The notes under the pieces: generated by a model
Seen by the model: the letters and a program-made list of their open reading frames with translations, nothing else
Told to the model about the DNA's origin: nothing
The model's database searches: none
Shown here: positions 22,208 through 33,337 of the stretch, in pieces
Layout of the letters: each line of letters begins with the position of its first letter
How positions within the stretch are numbered: the stretch's first letter is position 1
Source: Ditylenchus dipsaci
Lineage: Eukaryota; Nematoda; Chromadorea; Rhabditida; Anguinidae
DNA: 64,000 nt
Direction: 5' to 3'
NCBI GenBank assembly: GCA_004194705.1
Contig: SADC01000337.1
Location: 1 to 64,000 of the forward strand
Position numbers and translations under genes: made by a program

Positions 22208-25200
22208 TTAAATATATGTCAGTGTAACTCTGACTCTCCCTGCACAAGTATTTTTTCTAGGCAAACAGCCGAGAAACTCACGAGCATTAGTCTTCTCAAA
22301 AAATGCTGTGAAATACCTTCGAGCAGTAGCCCTCAAATGAGCAATTTTGATGTGGAGTCTGGGCCAGGAAGCCATTCTCTCTGGGGTGTCTCCCAAAGCA
22401 GGACTTTGCTCCACCAAAGTTTGCAAACAGCTCCACAAATGCTCACTGAAGTTGGCTACTTCCTCATTCTACAAGATTAAAATTATTTTGTGGTCCTACT
22501 AATATTTTTACCTCGGGCAAAAACTCTGCTTGGAAAACAAAGATTGCAGAGAGCACAGCCAGTTGAGAATTGTCCAACTGGAGTTTTTGGAAAGACTCTG
22601 CCAGAGTGTACAAGTCATGCACCAACTTGGTCGGCTCAATGCAAAACTCGTTGAGAGGGGTTCTGGAGCTGCTGGTTTCAGAATTTGCACCTGTCACCAA
22701 ACACTTGTCCACTACGTCCACCTGATGGATGGCTCTCAGCAACTGGATCTCCAACCAGCCTCTGTTTTTCACCTATATTGGTTTAGGTCATTTAGCTCCT
22801 TTTGAATTTTTGGCTTACCAACAAACATTCTTGCTCTTCAGGCTTCAGCTAAAAACAACAACTTCTTTTTAAAGTTTTAACTGATAAATTTTTTATTTAA
22901 GTTTTGATCAGGGATGAGAAATTGATCCTATTCCTTATTGAATTAGGAGCAAATAAAATGTTTTGATCCTATTTGCTCCTAAAATATTCTGCTAGGATCC
23001 ACATCCTAAAATATCTTAATTAGGATATTTTAGGATGTGGATCCTAGCAGGATATTTTGAGTGCAAATAGGATTTAAAACATCCTATTTTATCCCGATTA
23101 GTATCAAATTCTCATCCCTGGTTTTGACACAAAATTTTATGGTTTTATTAGCAGCTCATTTGCAGATTTTTATACGAAATCTTTTTGAGCTTTTGCTTTT
23201 TCACCAAGTCATTTGCTGATACAGTCAACAATACAGTTAATGAGGAAAAAGCTGACCTTTGTAAAGAGTTCAACAGAGTTGGCAAAAGAAAAAGTTCTTC
23301 TGAGAATCTCTTTTAACAAGCTGTTGAACTGCTCTGAAGGGTCTTGAAAGGCAAAGTTGGAGTCCATTTGCAGAGGCACATCCATCTGGTTGCAGTAGCT
23401 AGTGGTTAGTGCATTCACCAAGGCTACATCTTCAATGCCACCCTTGCTGCCACCTAAACCACTATCTGAAAGAGATTGAGAGCGACGCAGTTGGTTCTGA
23501 ATTTTCTCAATTTTTCGCCGTTCTCTGTTCCTCTCAATCAATTTTCTTTTTGTCCCTCGCTCCACCTCATTCAGCACCACTAAAAGTCAGAAAACTTAGA
23601 AAGTCATGAATTAGGTTGATAAAGGGTTACACTCAGTGCTCATGCCATTGCTGATACATTTGAGCAAGCGGCAACGCTGACAGATGTTTCTAGTAGTCTT
23701 GTTGATCTCACATTTCTCATCCTCCTTACAAGAGAACTGGAGACCACGCTGAAAAAAGTGGTGATTAGGTAAAAATTGTGGGCATTTTTCGGTATATGAT
23801 CTAACCTGACAAACTCTTCGAAAAAAGCCCTTACATCCCTCACAGGTTATGGCTCTAAATATTGTCACTGAATTTTTCTATTCTTTAGTTATTTAATTTC
23901 TTACTCATTTTTATTAAAAAAGTAATTTCAAGGGAACATATCGAATTGTACGATTCTATTTTAAAGTTTGACAACGCTACCTTTTAGAGCATACTCAATT
24001 TACATCTGTGGAAAATATATGTAACATCTATCAATTTCAACGTTGGTCCAGGAAAAAATTTTATATGGAGGCTTGAGAGCCTTGAAAAAATTAGGCCAAA
24101 CTTGTCTTGCTTTCCCCTGTTGATTTTTTGTAACATTTTTTGTCTGCAGTCGAACCTTAATATAATGACATCTCTGTGAGTTCGATGGCTTCCTGGGTCT
24201 GACATTTTTTTAAACCTGTCAAAAATGTGTCAGACCCAGGTGGGCATCGAACTTTTAGAGGCGCTACGACGGTTCATAAAAAATTGATTCATTTTAAAGG
24301 GAATTCGTAAAAAAACAGGTTTCATAAAAAAATAGAATTCTTCGAAAACCGGATTTCGAAAAAAAATTAATTTGTTTCAAACGGTTTGGCAGAATGAAGT
24401 TTTAAAAAATATATAGTTTTATCAATATTTAATTCATCAATAAATAGGTTTATCCAGATTTCTCGACAAATTTATTTCACAACTAGATAAAAAAATGTAT
24501 CTCAGCGACAGTGTAATCTTGAAAAAAGAAAAATTAGCGGTTATTGTAAATTCGGCCAAACCATCAATATATGGTCGAATTATAACCATTTTCACAGTTA
24601 CTTCACCATAAATTTTCACAGTTAAGAATTGCAAATTTCTAGCTGGAGAATATGCAACCATTAGCACGCAAACAATTTGGTGAAATGACCGGCCATCTTC
24701 CGCCATATGGCCGTGCCCTAACTCAAGTTAAAACACAGGAACCAACTACGAACAAACCCTCACACTTTTATTCAGCGGAATCAAACAAAATCACCCGTTC
24801 AGATCACAAAACAAAGACTGGGATTGTACATATTTATAAATCTGATCCACTTTGTAGCTTGCAGAGATGCTCTTTCTTTGTGCCGAAATTCGTTTGTCTT
24901 CTGCCTTTTGGTTTACTGGAGTACCTGTTTGAAGGAGATGAGAAGAATCACATTTCAGGATCACATGGCGTGTTCGGATCGTTGTTAGAAGCTGAAGATC
25001 TTTGAGTGATCTGTTGCTTGTCCTTGTAACCAGCAGAGTGAACTTCTCCTGGATCAGTACTTGCAATGTTACTAGAAATTATGATAAAAGCCTACTATCC
25101 AGAATCAGCATGCGCCTTCCCTTCTTGCTCTTAATGAACTTGATGGCAAGACCCGTCATGATCTGAGGCTCACGCTTCCGCTTTCGACCCACTTGGACGT

Positions 25201-25931
25201 TTCGGGTTGACTGTTGGATTTGCTTGAGCTCATTTCCTTTCCTCCAATGATCATTGCTCACTCGCATCACAGCTGCTCGCTTCATCAGGGCTGCTGTATC
25301 GGTCTTTGAGATTCATCGGGACGCTTAATTCAATGAGAATGATAATAGAAATGTCGATCGGAAAGCAATCAAAAATACGTATTTAAACAATGATTCATGA
25401 AATCAAAATATCGTAAAGTTTCATTCTGCCAAACCGTTTTGAAACAAAATTATTTTTTTCGAAATCCGGTTTTCGAAGAATCTATTTTTTATGAAACCCG
25501 TTTTTTACGAATTCCCTTTAAAATGAATCAATTTTTTATGAACCGTCGTAGCGCCCTTTTAGAATGTCATCATATCAAAATTTGAATATTTTAAAATTAC
25601 AGTGGCCCCAAGGCGATTTCAGCCTATTTTTATATGTTTCTCTCAAGTTCCCAGGTCGGATTTTTTTCTGCCTGTTCGGCTAAAATATTGCGGTTCCATA
25701 TAATAAATCGACTATGTTACACAAGAAAGAGTTGTCAAAGAATTTGAATCGTACAGCTTGATATGCTTACTTGTTAGTATTTTTGAACAATTTAACTAAT
25801 TAGCTTAATCAAATAAAACGCCTGGGATTCTTATTAAAATGCAGTAATAACTGTAGTGTAGTCCAGTGGCATCGTCTCCACAAACCACACACTTCTGGCC
25901 GTCTTCCAGGTAGCTGGGATGTAAGGGGCTA
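22208..25931 (-). CDS. Thyroid-hormone-receptor-like nuclear receptor (NR1A type)
   Basis: Exon 1 (25851-25931) encodes PSYLEDGQKCVVCGDDATG, close to the TR stretch just before and within the first finger. Exon 2 (23806-23854) gives AITCEGCKGFFRRVCQ. Exon 3 (23631-23748) gives the second finger (FSCKEDEKCEINKTTRN, ICQRCRLLKC, GMSTE). Exon 4 (23257-23579) continues LVLNEVERGTKRKLIERN, the TR carboxy-terminal extension, then helix 1-3 sequence. A 30-base exon (22819-22848, LKPEEQECLL) and exons 22512-22772 and 22208-22468 complete the ligand-binding domain (SWPRLHIKIAHLRATARR is the helix 10 match). TRs bind DNA with RXR and respond to iodothyronine-like ligands. Oddities: the exon 1 donor reads CAG|TT, one G short; about six residues are missing between helices 3 and 4; no helix-12 AF-2 motif ends the protein. 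Any N-terminal exons lie beyond 25931. Confidence 0.85.
22909..23120. mobile_element. Short hAT MITE, CAGGGATGAGAA termini
   Basis: The ends CAGGGATGAGAA and TTCTCATCCCTG match the classical hAT terminus. The flanks GTTTTGAT and GTTTTGAC are an 8-base target duplication with one mismatch. The 212-base element is built from repeated TAGGAT/ATCCTA units. It lies in a TR-like gene intron between the exons starting 23257 and ending 22848, where a few helix 3-4 residues are missing. Confidence 0.85.
24260..25555 (-). mobile_element. Long-TIR element carrying a FLYWCH-like fragment
   Basis: Inverted arms of about 140 bases begin GGCGCTACGACGGTTCATAA. A perfect 8-base duplication CTTTTAGA flanks them (24252-24259, 25556-25563). 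On the minus strand, 25079-25285 encodes a basic stretch (RNVQVGRKRKREPQIMTG) followed by IKFIKSKKGRRMLILDS. That is the start of a FLYWCH zinc finger, a domain often linked to Mutator-like transposons in animals. The frames at 24791-25066 and 24437-24706 may be other parts of its gene. The element lies in the first intron of the TR-like gene, inside an older MITE starting near 24146. Confidence 0.65.
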
Positions 25932-26039
25932 CTGAAAAATGTTTTGTCAGTATCCTTCTCACATGACTCATTTAATTTTCTGAAAACATTTTTCGTGTTA
26001 CTACTGTAAATTTTGTTTTCCCTTTCGCATTAACAATTA

Positions 26040-26521
26040 AGATAAGAAAGCAAAAGGTTGGGGATATGGCAAAAGTGGAAAACAACTGCTCAGCGTCCTT
26101 ACTCATCTTTTATTATTGTGGCAAGGAGAAGAGCAGCCAAGATTATAGTGCTCCTACGCCTGTTGCGTACCTCCCAAGCCAATCTCGGCATCAAGGACAA
26201 CAAGAGGAAGAAGAGCACCCCTGGTTGCGTCATTCTCGACTACCAAGAGCTGCTGCTGCCCACATATCTTGTTTACTCCTTCAGTCCACTTCACAAAACA
26301 GAAGCTATGGAATGGGGCCAAAAAAATTTCCATATAAATTACCTGGTAGTGATATTGGTGGATTATTAGGTCAGCGAAAACAGTTTTATATCACCCAACA
26401 TTTCCATCGGAGGGTCGAGTCAATGTCTTGTGAAGAGGTTTATTGGGTTCTCTCAACTAGCACGAGCTCTACCGGTTTCGTTTTTTTTCAAATTTTTATT
26501 TATTTTTATTTAAAAGTTTGA
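26040..26521 (+). other. Unassigned open region upstream of the TR-like gene
   Basis: Two overlapping plus-strand frames stay open here (the longer at 26066-26521, 151 codons). The stretch around 26120-26290 has more G and C than its surroundings, which hints at coding. No known motif is visible in any frame, and no consistent splice partners were found. It could be a 5' exon or promoter region of the TR-like gene on the minus strand. From 26530 to 27820 nothing gene-like is seen. Confidence 0.25.
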
Positions 26522-27824
26522 GATCACTTCAAACTTTTTTTGGTTTTCAAAGAGTTATAAAAAGACCGGGAGCTTATTTATTAAAAATATGGTAGTTAAT
26601 GTTGTGAAAGTAAAAATTACGACACAAGCTAAATTTTAGAATATGAGAATATGAGTGTGAAATTTTATTTCATATGGAAAACATTACACGTTGGTGATAA
26701 TTAAGCAAGTTCAATGACTCGGTGAACTAAAAAGGGAGGTGTTACCGTATCAAAGGCACGTTCGCAATAAGTGTGACCTAAGTGTCAAATAAAGGAAGGG
26801 GTTTAATCAACAACCTCCCCCTCCCCCATTGAAGAAATTTCTGTTAGTAGCATTTTGTAGCTAGGATGGGGGGGCTTCCAAATAACCTATTAACAAGCCA
26901 CATCTGACTAAGAAATTTTGAAAAAAAATGCTTAGATCCGCACTCTCCGCACCATTTTTATTTAACAGTAACACTGTTACACATCAGTAACACATGAAAC
27001 TAGCTTGTTTAGCTTATTTTCAAGCCCTGAATCTTAGGTAGAAGACGGTATTAACAGAAAATTTTATAATTATTTTGAAATAAATGTAGGCGCTGCCCGT
27101 ATTAGTTGAACACTTAGATCGACACTTGGTGCTCACCCCAAGACTCATTGTGAAAGAGACTTATAAACGTGTTTCATCACAAAATTGAGATCTTGTTTCT
27201 GTTTGTGGAAAGCAGCCACAAATTTTTTCGAATTTGCAAAATAGTTTATAGATTTTTCGCAAACTGGTCGTAGGCATGTAAATCCTCATCTTTAACCAGT
27301 AAAGTAAGCTATGAAGTAGGTAGCAATTTGTTTGATAGAAGTCTGCAAAAGTGGCTAAAAACACGAACTCATTTTACGAAAATTTCGAAACAAACAGACA
27401 TAAAAACAAAAACTAAAGTCAAAAAATTTTTTAAACGTCAAGTTAAGTGTTGCCAACCCTAAAATAAATCTTATGATCCGACCCTTCTTTTTCGGGAACC
27501 ACATAATCTTTAAAGAATTTAATATACCGAAAAAACGTATTTTCAAACAAATAGAACAGGTGGTCAAATGTTTGTTGTAAAAAGGCACAAAGCTGTAAAA
27601 TAGGATTATAAGATTAAGGCACAAAGATATGCACTTGCTAAATTGTCCACTTGACTATACAAGTGTGTGTAACATCTTCTTTTTTACAAAACCGACAAAG
27701 AAGTTAGTAAATAACAAAAAAGGAATAACAGATTAACTTCTGATTGAATTACTATGGCAGTTTAATATGCTTTAGTACGAATCTAAGTAAAAATACACTT
27801 ATTAAAAATGGCTGCAAGTACTTT

Positions 27825-28181
27825 CCCCGCCAAACTATTCCTTTACCCCGTCAAATCGTAAAAAAAACTTTTTTATTTAACCCAGCATCTAGTCCTGGGT
27901 CTCAGCTTTCTAACAAGCTATCAACTGACTTTCTGAGTTTTTTAATTTTGAAAAATGGAGAAAAAGTTTTTGTACAACCAATATTTTGAACAATTCGTTC
28001 TGTATAATAATTTTTTCTCTCCAATTTTAAAATCTCAAGTAAGGCAGTAGATGGCTTGTTAGAAAAGCTGAGACTCAGGGCTACATTATGGTATGAAAAA
28101 TGTATAAAAAAAAATTTGAAATTTTTTCGGTTAGAAAAAATATTTTTTACGATTTGGTGGGATAAATGAATAGTTGGCGGG
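27825..28181. mobile_element. Palindromic MITE, CCCGCCAAACTATTC termini
   Basis: CCCGCCAAACTATTCCTTTA at the left pairs with TGAATAGTTGGCGGG at the right, and the inner GCTTTCTAACAAGC/GCTTGTTAGAAAAGC blocks also pair. No ORF. Bases 28190-28950 hold AT-rich DNA and a single pogo-type end (CAGTCGACTCTCG at 28537), with no gene seen. Confidence 0.65.
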
Positions 28182-28954
28182 TCGAAACAATTTGAGCTTT
28201 TAAAAATTTTACCTAAAACAACTACTAGCGTGAGTCCAACCATACTTATTTACCCTGCTCTTAACAATTTGTGTTTTGGATTTGTCAACTGTATTCAAAA
28301 AATGGAACATTTCTGATATCACAAAGTTGTAGTTTTTGATTTTTGTTTCATTGTGTCGAAAGATGTATATTTAATAGAATATATATAGATTTTGTTATAT
28401 TGTGTTTTAGTGGCCATATTTTTCAGTTTCTAAAAATAACGACCTTAAATACGGGGCTGAAATTTTTTTGGAATAAAAATACACGTTTTAATTGGCAAAT
28501 CATATGAAGAATAGAAAAAAATATTGCTTACAGTCGACTCTCGTTTTATGTTCATTCTAGGAATCGAACTCAGCAAGCGTTGAATCGAATGTACAATAAT
28601 TCCAGAGATAATTATAGTAGTTTTATTATACACGATGTATTGAAAATGTTTAATAAAGTCAAGAACATGAAATAAACTCAAAACACGATTTTTGCTTAGT
28701 CCCTCTCTAGTTTGGCATTTCAGGGGCCACCACAGGGATGACCAAGTAAAAATCGTGTTTTTGATATATCATGCCAAAAATGCTTTTAAGCCTGAGCTTT
28801 TTTGCGTTTACAGAATTTAATGAGTCGATCTAGAAAAATTGTTACGACAATTTACAAGTGTTGGAACTTCTTGAAACATCTTTTATATGAAAGGTGTACG
28901 TTAAATCGAATTTACATTCAATTGAGTGAGGGTAAAGAAACGAGCTGACTGCAT

Positions 28955-29305
28955 TTGATAACCATTCGAACAATTTTTATTTAAGGGAAGGGACAGAGGT
29001 AGGAAGCTACTTGGGTCAAAAAATTCGGCTCCGGTGCACAGTGGGTAGGCATTTGTTGTTTTATGCCCAAAATGGTGCGCAGGTTCGACCCACGTGATGG
29101 CAGGCTATTTTTTTTGGCTTGTTTGACCAGGTTCAAAGGGTGATTCGGTCGCTGATTGCAAATCTAAGGCTAAAAAATGAGTCACGCATAGAACTAGTCA
29201 AACAAAAAAAATAGCGTCTAACAGGTAGGATCGATCCATCGAAAAAGACAAACGCTTACCCACCGCACCACACAATTTTTCAACCTACTTAGCTTTACAA
29301 ACCCT
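28955..29305. mobile_element. Foldback element with tRNA-like heads
   Basis: The left arm carries a tRNA-like A box (CGGTGCACAGTGGGTAGG) and B box (GGTTCGACCC) spaced as in a tRNA gene. The right arm carries an inverted, diverged version (complement reading GTGCGGTGGGTAAGCG and ATCGATCCTACC). Related structures are at 32889-33182, 57005-57050 and 59750-59805. The likely origin is a SINE with a Pol III promoter duplicated head to head. It is not a functional tRNA, because the acceptor stem does not pair. Confidence 0.6.
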
Positions 29306-29474
29306 CTTCAATTCCTGTTTGAATAATGAAAATTAACTAACCTCTACATCTTGAGCGTCTTTGGTAGCAGGTGACATTTCCAGAATTTAGAAGAAGAAAT
29401 TTGAAAAGCAAAAAAGTAGCAGCAGAAAACAAAACTGAAGCAATCAAATTGCCTAAAATTAACATTTTTTACAG

Positions 29475-29705
29475 GACCATTGCCGTCTACGACAAACGAT
29501 TATCCCCGTCAATTTAAAAATTTCCTAATCATTAAACTCCTGTGCGAATTTTTAAATTTTTGTTTACTGACAAAACTGTACCTTAAATCAAATTCTAGCC
29601 TGCTTTGTTAGAAACAAAGTTGAAAAATCCTGCAGAAGTTCAATGATTAGGAAATTTTTTTTGAATTGGCGGAGGACAGTTAAGGATAGGTGTCCATGGT
29701 CTTTC
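29475..29705. mobile_element. Palindromic MITE, AGGACCAT family
   Basis: The inverted halves contain AATTTCCTAATCATTAAACTCC and its complement TTCAATGATTAGGAAATT, bounded by AGGACCATTG and CCATGGTCTTT. Relative of 30235-30476 and 8835-9072. The stretch 29706-30170 has no clear gene. Confidence 0.6.
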
Positions 29706-30173
29706 AAATAAAAAATACAGTATGAACATGAAAATGGACCACACTAAATAGTACCTTCCGGCATCCAAATGCCTCAGCTAAAGAATGGCAGGGACAAAAG
29801 GAGGATTGCTCTCCCATTGGACGAAACAACTCTACTAGTCTTCTCCTTTTTTTTGAAGTGAGGTCAATGCTAGAGAGGGCGTTGCGCAATCATTAGAATA
29901 GGCAAAAAAAGGGTTGGCTCTTGCCAAACAACACACATCGAGATTATATTTGAGGCGTCTTTTATAGCAAGCAAACAGGTAGCAATTGTTTTGAGAGTTA
30001 GAGGGACTGCATCAAAGATGGTAAAATTGAATTCATGATAGTTCCACAGAAATGCTTGCGAGAATAAATATTACAAGCTCTTTTTCTTACCATTGAATGT
30101 TCTTTAGTTGACGAGTAAAAATTAGTCGAAATCATTTTCAAAATTTTTTTTATCATCTATAATCTCCTATTTT

Positions 30174-30942
30174 GGCACTTATGCCGTTAGTGCCCCCCCC
30201 CTCGATTTTAGGAAATTACCCCAAAAGATGTCTTTAAAGGACCATGGTTTTCGCGCGCAGCGATTGTCCCAATTTGCCAATTCAAATTTTTTCCTAATCA
30301 TTGAACTTCTGTACAGATTTTCCAACTTGGGTCTAACAAAACAAGGCCTATAATTTAATTTTAGGTGTAGTTTTGTTAGAAACCTAGTTGAAAAGTCCGT
30401 ACAGAAGTTTAATGATTAGAGAAAAAATTTGAATTGGCGGGGGACAACCGCTGCGCGCAAAAACCATGATTCTTTAACTACTTTTTTGCTATATAATATA
30501 AAGCAACATTGGAAACAGTTTCGACTTTCCTAAAAAAATTGTCTTTAAGTTGTTAAAGGTAGGTGTCTTTTTAGGGTATTTCGACATCATTTCGGGTCAT
30601 TTATCACATATAGACTTTATTCAAGCTTAGACAACGAAAGGCCAGCGTGCTTTAGGATGGACTCAAGAATATTTCTCTTTTTTTTATTAGAAACATATTT
30701 GAGTTCGTCCTAACCTAACATATGGCCTACCCCTGATCAAGCCTGAAGCACTAAATTTAGTCTAAAATAGCCTGAAAAGGCCATCTACTTTTAAAGACTT
30801 GAAGTTAAACTGTTTTTGGGAAAGTCGAATCTTTAACTTCGAAAACTGTTATAGAGTTATAGAGCAGAATAAGTAACATAAAACGTGTTTTGCGGTAACT
30901 TTTCTGAAATCGAGGGGGGGGGGTGTCATCGGCATAAGTGCC
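30174..30942. mobile_element. GGCACTTATGCC foldback with a nested MITE
   Basis: The outer ends GGCACTTATGCCGTTAGTG and CATCGGCATAAGTGCC are inverted, with C/G runs and TCGATTT(T/C)AG next to them. Nested inside, 30235-30476 is a palindromic TTTAAAGGACCATGG MITE with a TTGAATTGGCGGGGGACAAC arm. The right half contains a worn GGCCAGCGTGCTTTAGGATG block, seen also at 38360, 42985 and 61262. Confidence 0.65.
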
Positions 30943-31295
30943 CTAGTTTTAGAATTTGAAAAGCTAAAAGACACAAGAAATATACAAAGTATTTATACAA
31001 GTACCGCATTTATCGTAATTTTTCGATCCCCTAAAAATAAAAAAATTTCGTGTCGATTTCAAAATTTTCGGCTGCTAAACCAAGTTCTAAAAAGTAGAAT
31101 CGTTAGAGCTCGTGGGGTTGAAAAAAACTGAAGAACAGCTTTGAAAAATATTGACTCCGCCCCGAGATACAGACCCTCAAATTTGAGGGATAAATTGAAG
31201 GAAATTCGGTAATTAGTCTTGGCTGAGTCTTCTGTGTTTGATAAAACTTGTTGCATAGCATTTCTGAGTTTAAACTTTCAAGCTTCAGTAGTAGC

Positions 31296-32231
31296 CATAC
31301 CTGCACGCTGAGAAAAATCGTCGCCGGGCGCCGACCCAGGCGCCGGGTCTACTAAAAATCGGTACCGGGCGCCGGCGCCACAATTAATTCGGCGCCGGGC
31401 GTCGGCGTTGGCGCCGGCGCCTAAAAGAGGAAATACGGCGCCAGGCGCCGGCATCAAGCCATTTTTGTAAATAAAATAATAGAATGTAACAAAGACTAAT
31501 CTAACATTTTATGTTTTTAAATAGAAATTTTTTGTATTAGGAATAGCAACAATTATGAGAAATTAAAAATTTATCATGTTGTGGTTATAAACAAGCTCGT
31601 CGATTTTTCTAATGAATCAACCGGAATACCGTACGAGATGTTGAAAGAGCGCGCATCCACTGCTAAAGCAAGATTTTTAAAATGCGAATGAAATTTTCAA
31701 AATATCGTGTTAAGGTTATATGGCGCAAGTTCTTACACCACTGCGGAGTAAAATCCGGAAAAGAACTATTTTTCAAATTCATTGCCTTCTTTGGAATTTC
31801 AATCACAGCTGATCAAGCTGGAGAGGCAATCTTTTGGAAACAGTGAACAACGAGTCGAGGAAATAGTGGATAACTATCTTCATCAGATAGTGGAGAACAT
31901 CAAAAAGAAAAGCAAAAACCGGTGATGAAATTTTGTGATTTACATGTGATAAACATAAAAAATAAAAATTTACTATAAAATTAAAAACAACTTGTCTGCA
32001 AAAAAATCTGAGAAAATTTTGAATTTACTAAAACATTGTCAAGACAGCTGAAATCTTAACATTCAGGCGCCGGTGCCGGCGCCGCAGTTGAAGTGGCGCC
32101 GGGCGCCGGCGCCGCAGCTGAAGTGGCGCCGGGCCCGGCGCTGGCGCCGGCGCCGGCGCCCGACTGTTAAGATTTTTTAGCTGGCGCCGGCGCCGGCGCC
32201 GGCGCCCGGCGCCGGCGCCCGTGCAGGTATG
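31296..32231. mobile_element. hAT-like element with GGCGCC arrays
   Basis: Termini CATACCTGCACG and CGTGCAGGTATG are perfect inverted repeats, and the 8-base target duplication GTAGTAGC is perfect (31288-31295, 32232-32239). Both subterminal zones are long arrays of GGCGCC/GCCGGC, extremely GC-rich against AT-rich flanks. The 500-base middle (31470-32050) has no long frame, although short stretches look once-coding. A truncated copy lies at 52374. It depends on a transposase from elsewhere. Confidence 0.87.
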
Positions 32232-32245
32232 GTAGTAGCCTCATG

Positions 32246-32870
32246 CAGGGTGACACGAAATGGCTGCACCGTTTTTTGAAAAAGCTTAGTTCACATATTT
32301 TAAATTGAAAAATTAAAATTAAATTAAAATTAGTAACAACTAGTTATATTATAACCATATCTTTTTTATTTCTCCTAGTCAGCTCCCAGCTGATTCAACT
32401 ACTGTCATCGATTGGGGAAAAAACCGATGATAAGCAGCTATCTAACAAAAGCTATTTTGTAAGCAAATTTTACAAAAATAATGCAGTGTTTTGTATCACC
32501 CTGATGATTCAAAAAGAATTGTTTTTATTATTTTTAGCATGTTTTAGTCAAATCGGGTATTGCTTACTACGCTGTCATTGGACCGTTCTACTTTGATGGT
32601 GATTTTAATGCTGTGCAAAAATTTAATCATTTCATCATACATGCACTGAATTTCCATCAACGGTGTACATTAAAGATTCACCTCATCACAGTAGAAATTG
32701 GATGTTCATTGTTCAATCAGTCGTCATTTTTCCAAATGTCATGGCGGAAATTCCGCGCTTTTGGTTGAGGCCGTTTACACGGATAAATCCCAAGTTATAC
32801 ACAAGCTCAGTGATTATCAACAAACTGCTAATTTCGACTCAAATTGCCGAAAGTCTGCGAAAACGTATTA
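32246..32870 (+). pseudogene. Mariner/IS630-type transposase remnant
   Basis: Left end CAGGGTGACACGAAATGG looks like a mariner-type terminus. Downstream frames include SSQLIQLLSSIGEKTDDKQL (after a CTCCTAG acceptor), AYYAVIGPFYFDGDF and KDSPHHSRNWMFIVQ. The last two recall the IGPFFFDG and QDGAPxH blocks around the catalytic Asp of DDE_3/mariner transposases. The frames are broken, so this is a remnant. The fold-back at 39797-40362 may hold the N-terminal end of the same kind of transposase. Confidence 0.5.
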
Positions 32871-32888
32871 CTAGATTGGCATTTACTA

Positions 32889-33182
32889 GAAGCATGCTCG
32901 TCGCCGATGGAATTTTTTAAAAGTGGGTACCAGGTCAATTCAAAAAGAATTATTTTGAAATGCAAATTTGTTGACTACCTGGAAATGGTGTCCGTAGCTC
33001 AGTGACAAAGAGTCGGCATACTGTGAAAGTTGGTCATCGGTTCGAAATTGATAGAATTGAAATTGATTGGAAGCAATACTTTTCCGTGACTTTCAATAAA
33101 ATACGGCATTTTTTCTCTCGTTTAAATTTCACTGGTACCCGCATTTCAAAATATTCCATCGGCAATGAGCATGCCCCTTTAA
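32889..33182. mobile_element. Foldback with tRNA-like promoter, GCATGCTCGTCGCCGATGG termini
   Basis: The ends GCATGCTCGTCGCCGATGG and CCATCGGCAATGAGCATGC are inverted, with TTTAAA next to the right end and a second paired block GGGTACCAG/CTGGTACCC inside. The middle holds a tRNA-like A box (GTCCGTAGCTCAGTGAC) and B box (CATCGGTTCGAAATTG). The same terminal family, with a hAT MITE inside, is at 58821-59929. Confidence 0.65.
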
Positions 33183-33337
33183 ATTTTTGTTAGGCAGTAA
33201 CTTTTCTTTGCTAAAGACGAAGTAAATTTAATTATAATATTTTGAAACATTGATATTTATAAAACAAATTTATAAAAAAAGCTTGATTAACTGGACATAA
33301 TACTGGCGAAATGGTACAAAAGACTAAAGATGTCTGA

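Noticed and set aside
23145..23215. Extra exon of the TR-like gene (NDLVKKQKLKKI)
   Set aside because: The frame is bounded by AG and GT, but its phase does not fit exon 4 or the 30-base exon, and the sequence does not match the helix 3-4 region.
29060..29135. Possible functional tRNA gene
   Set aside because: A and B boxes are present but the ends do not form an acceptor stem and no plausible anticodon loop is seen; it is within a foldback element.
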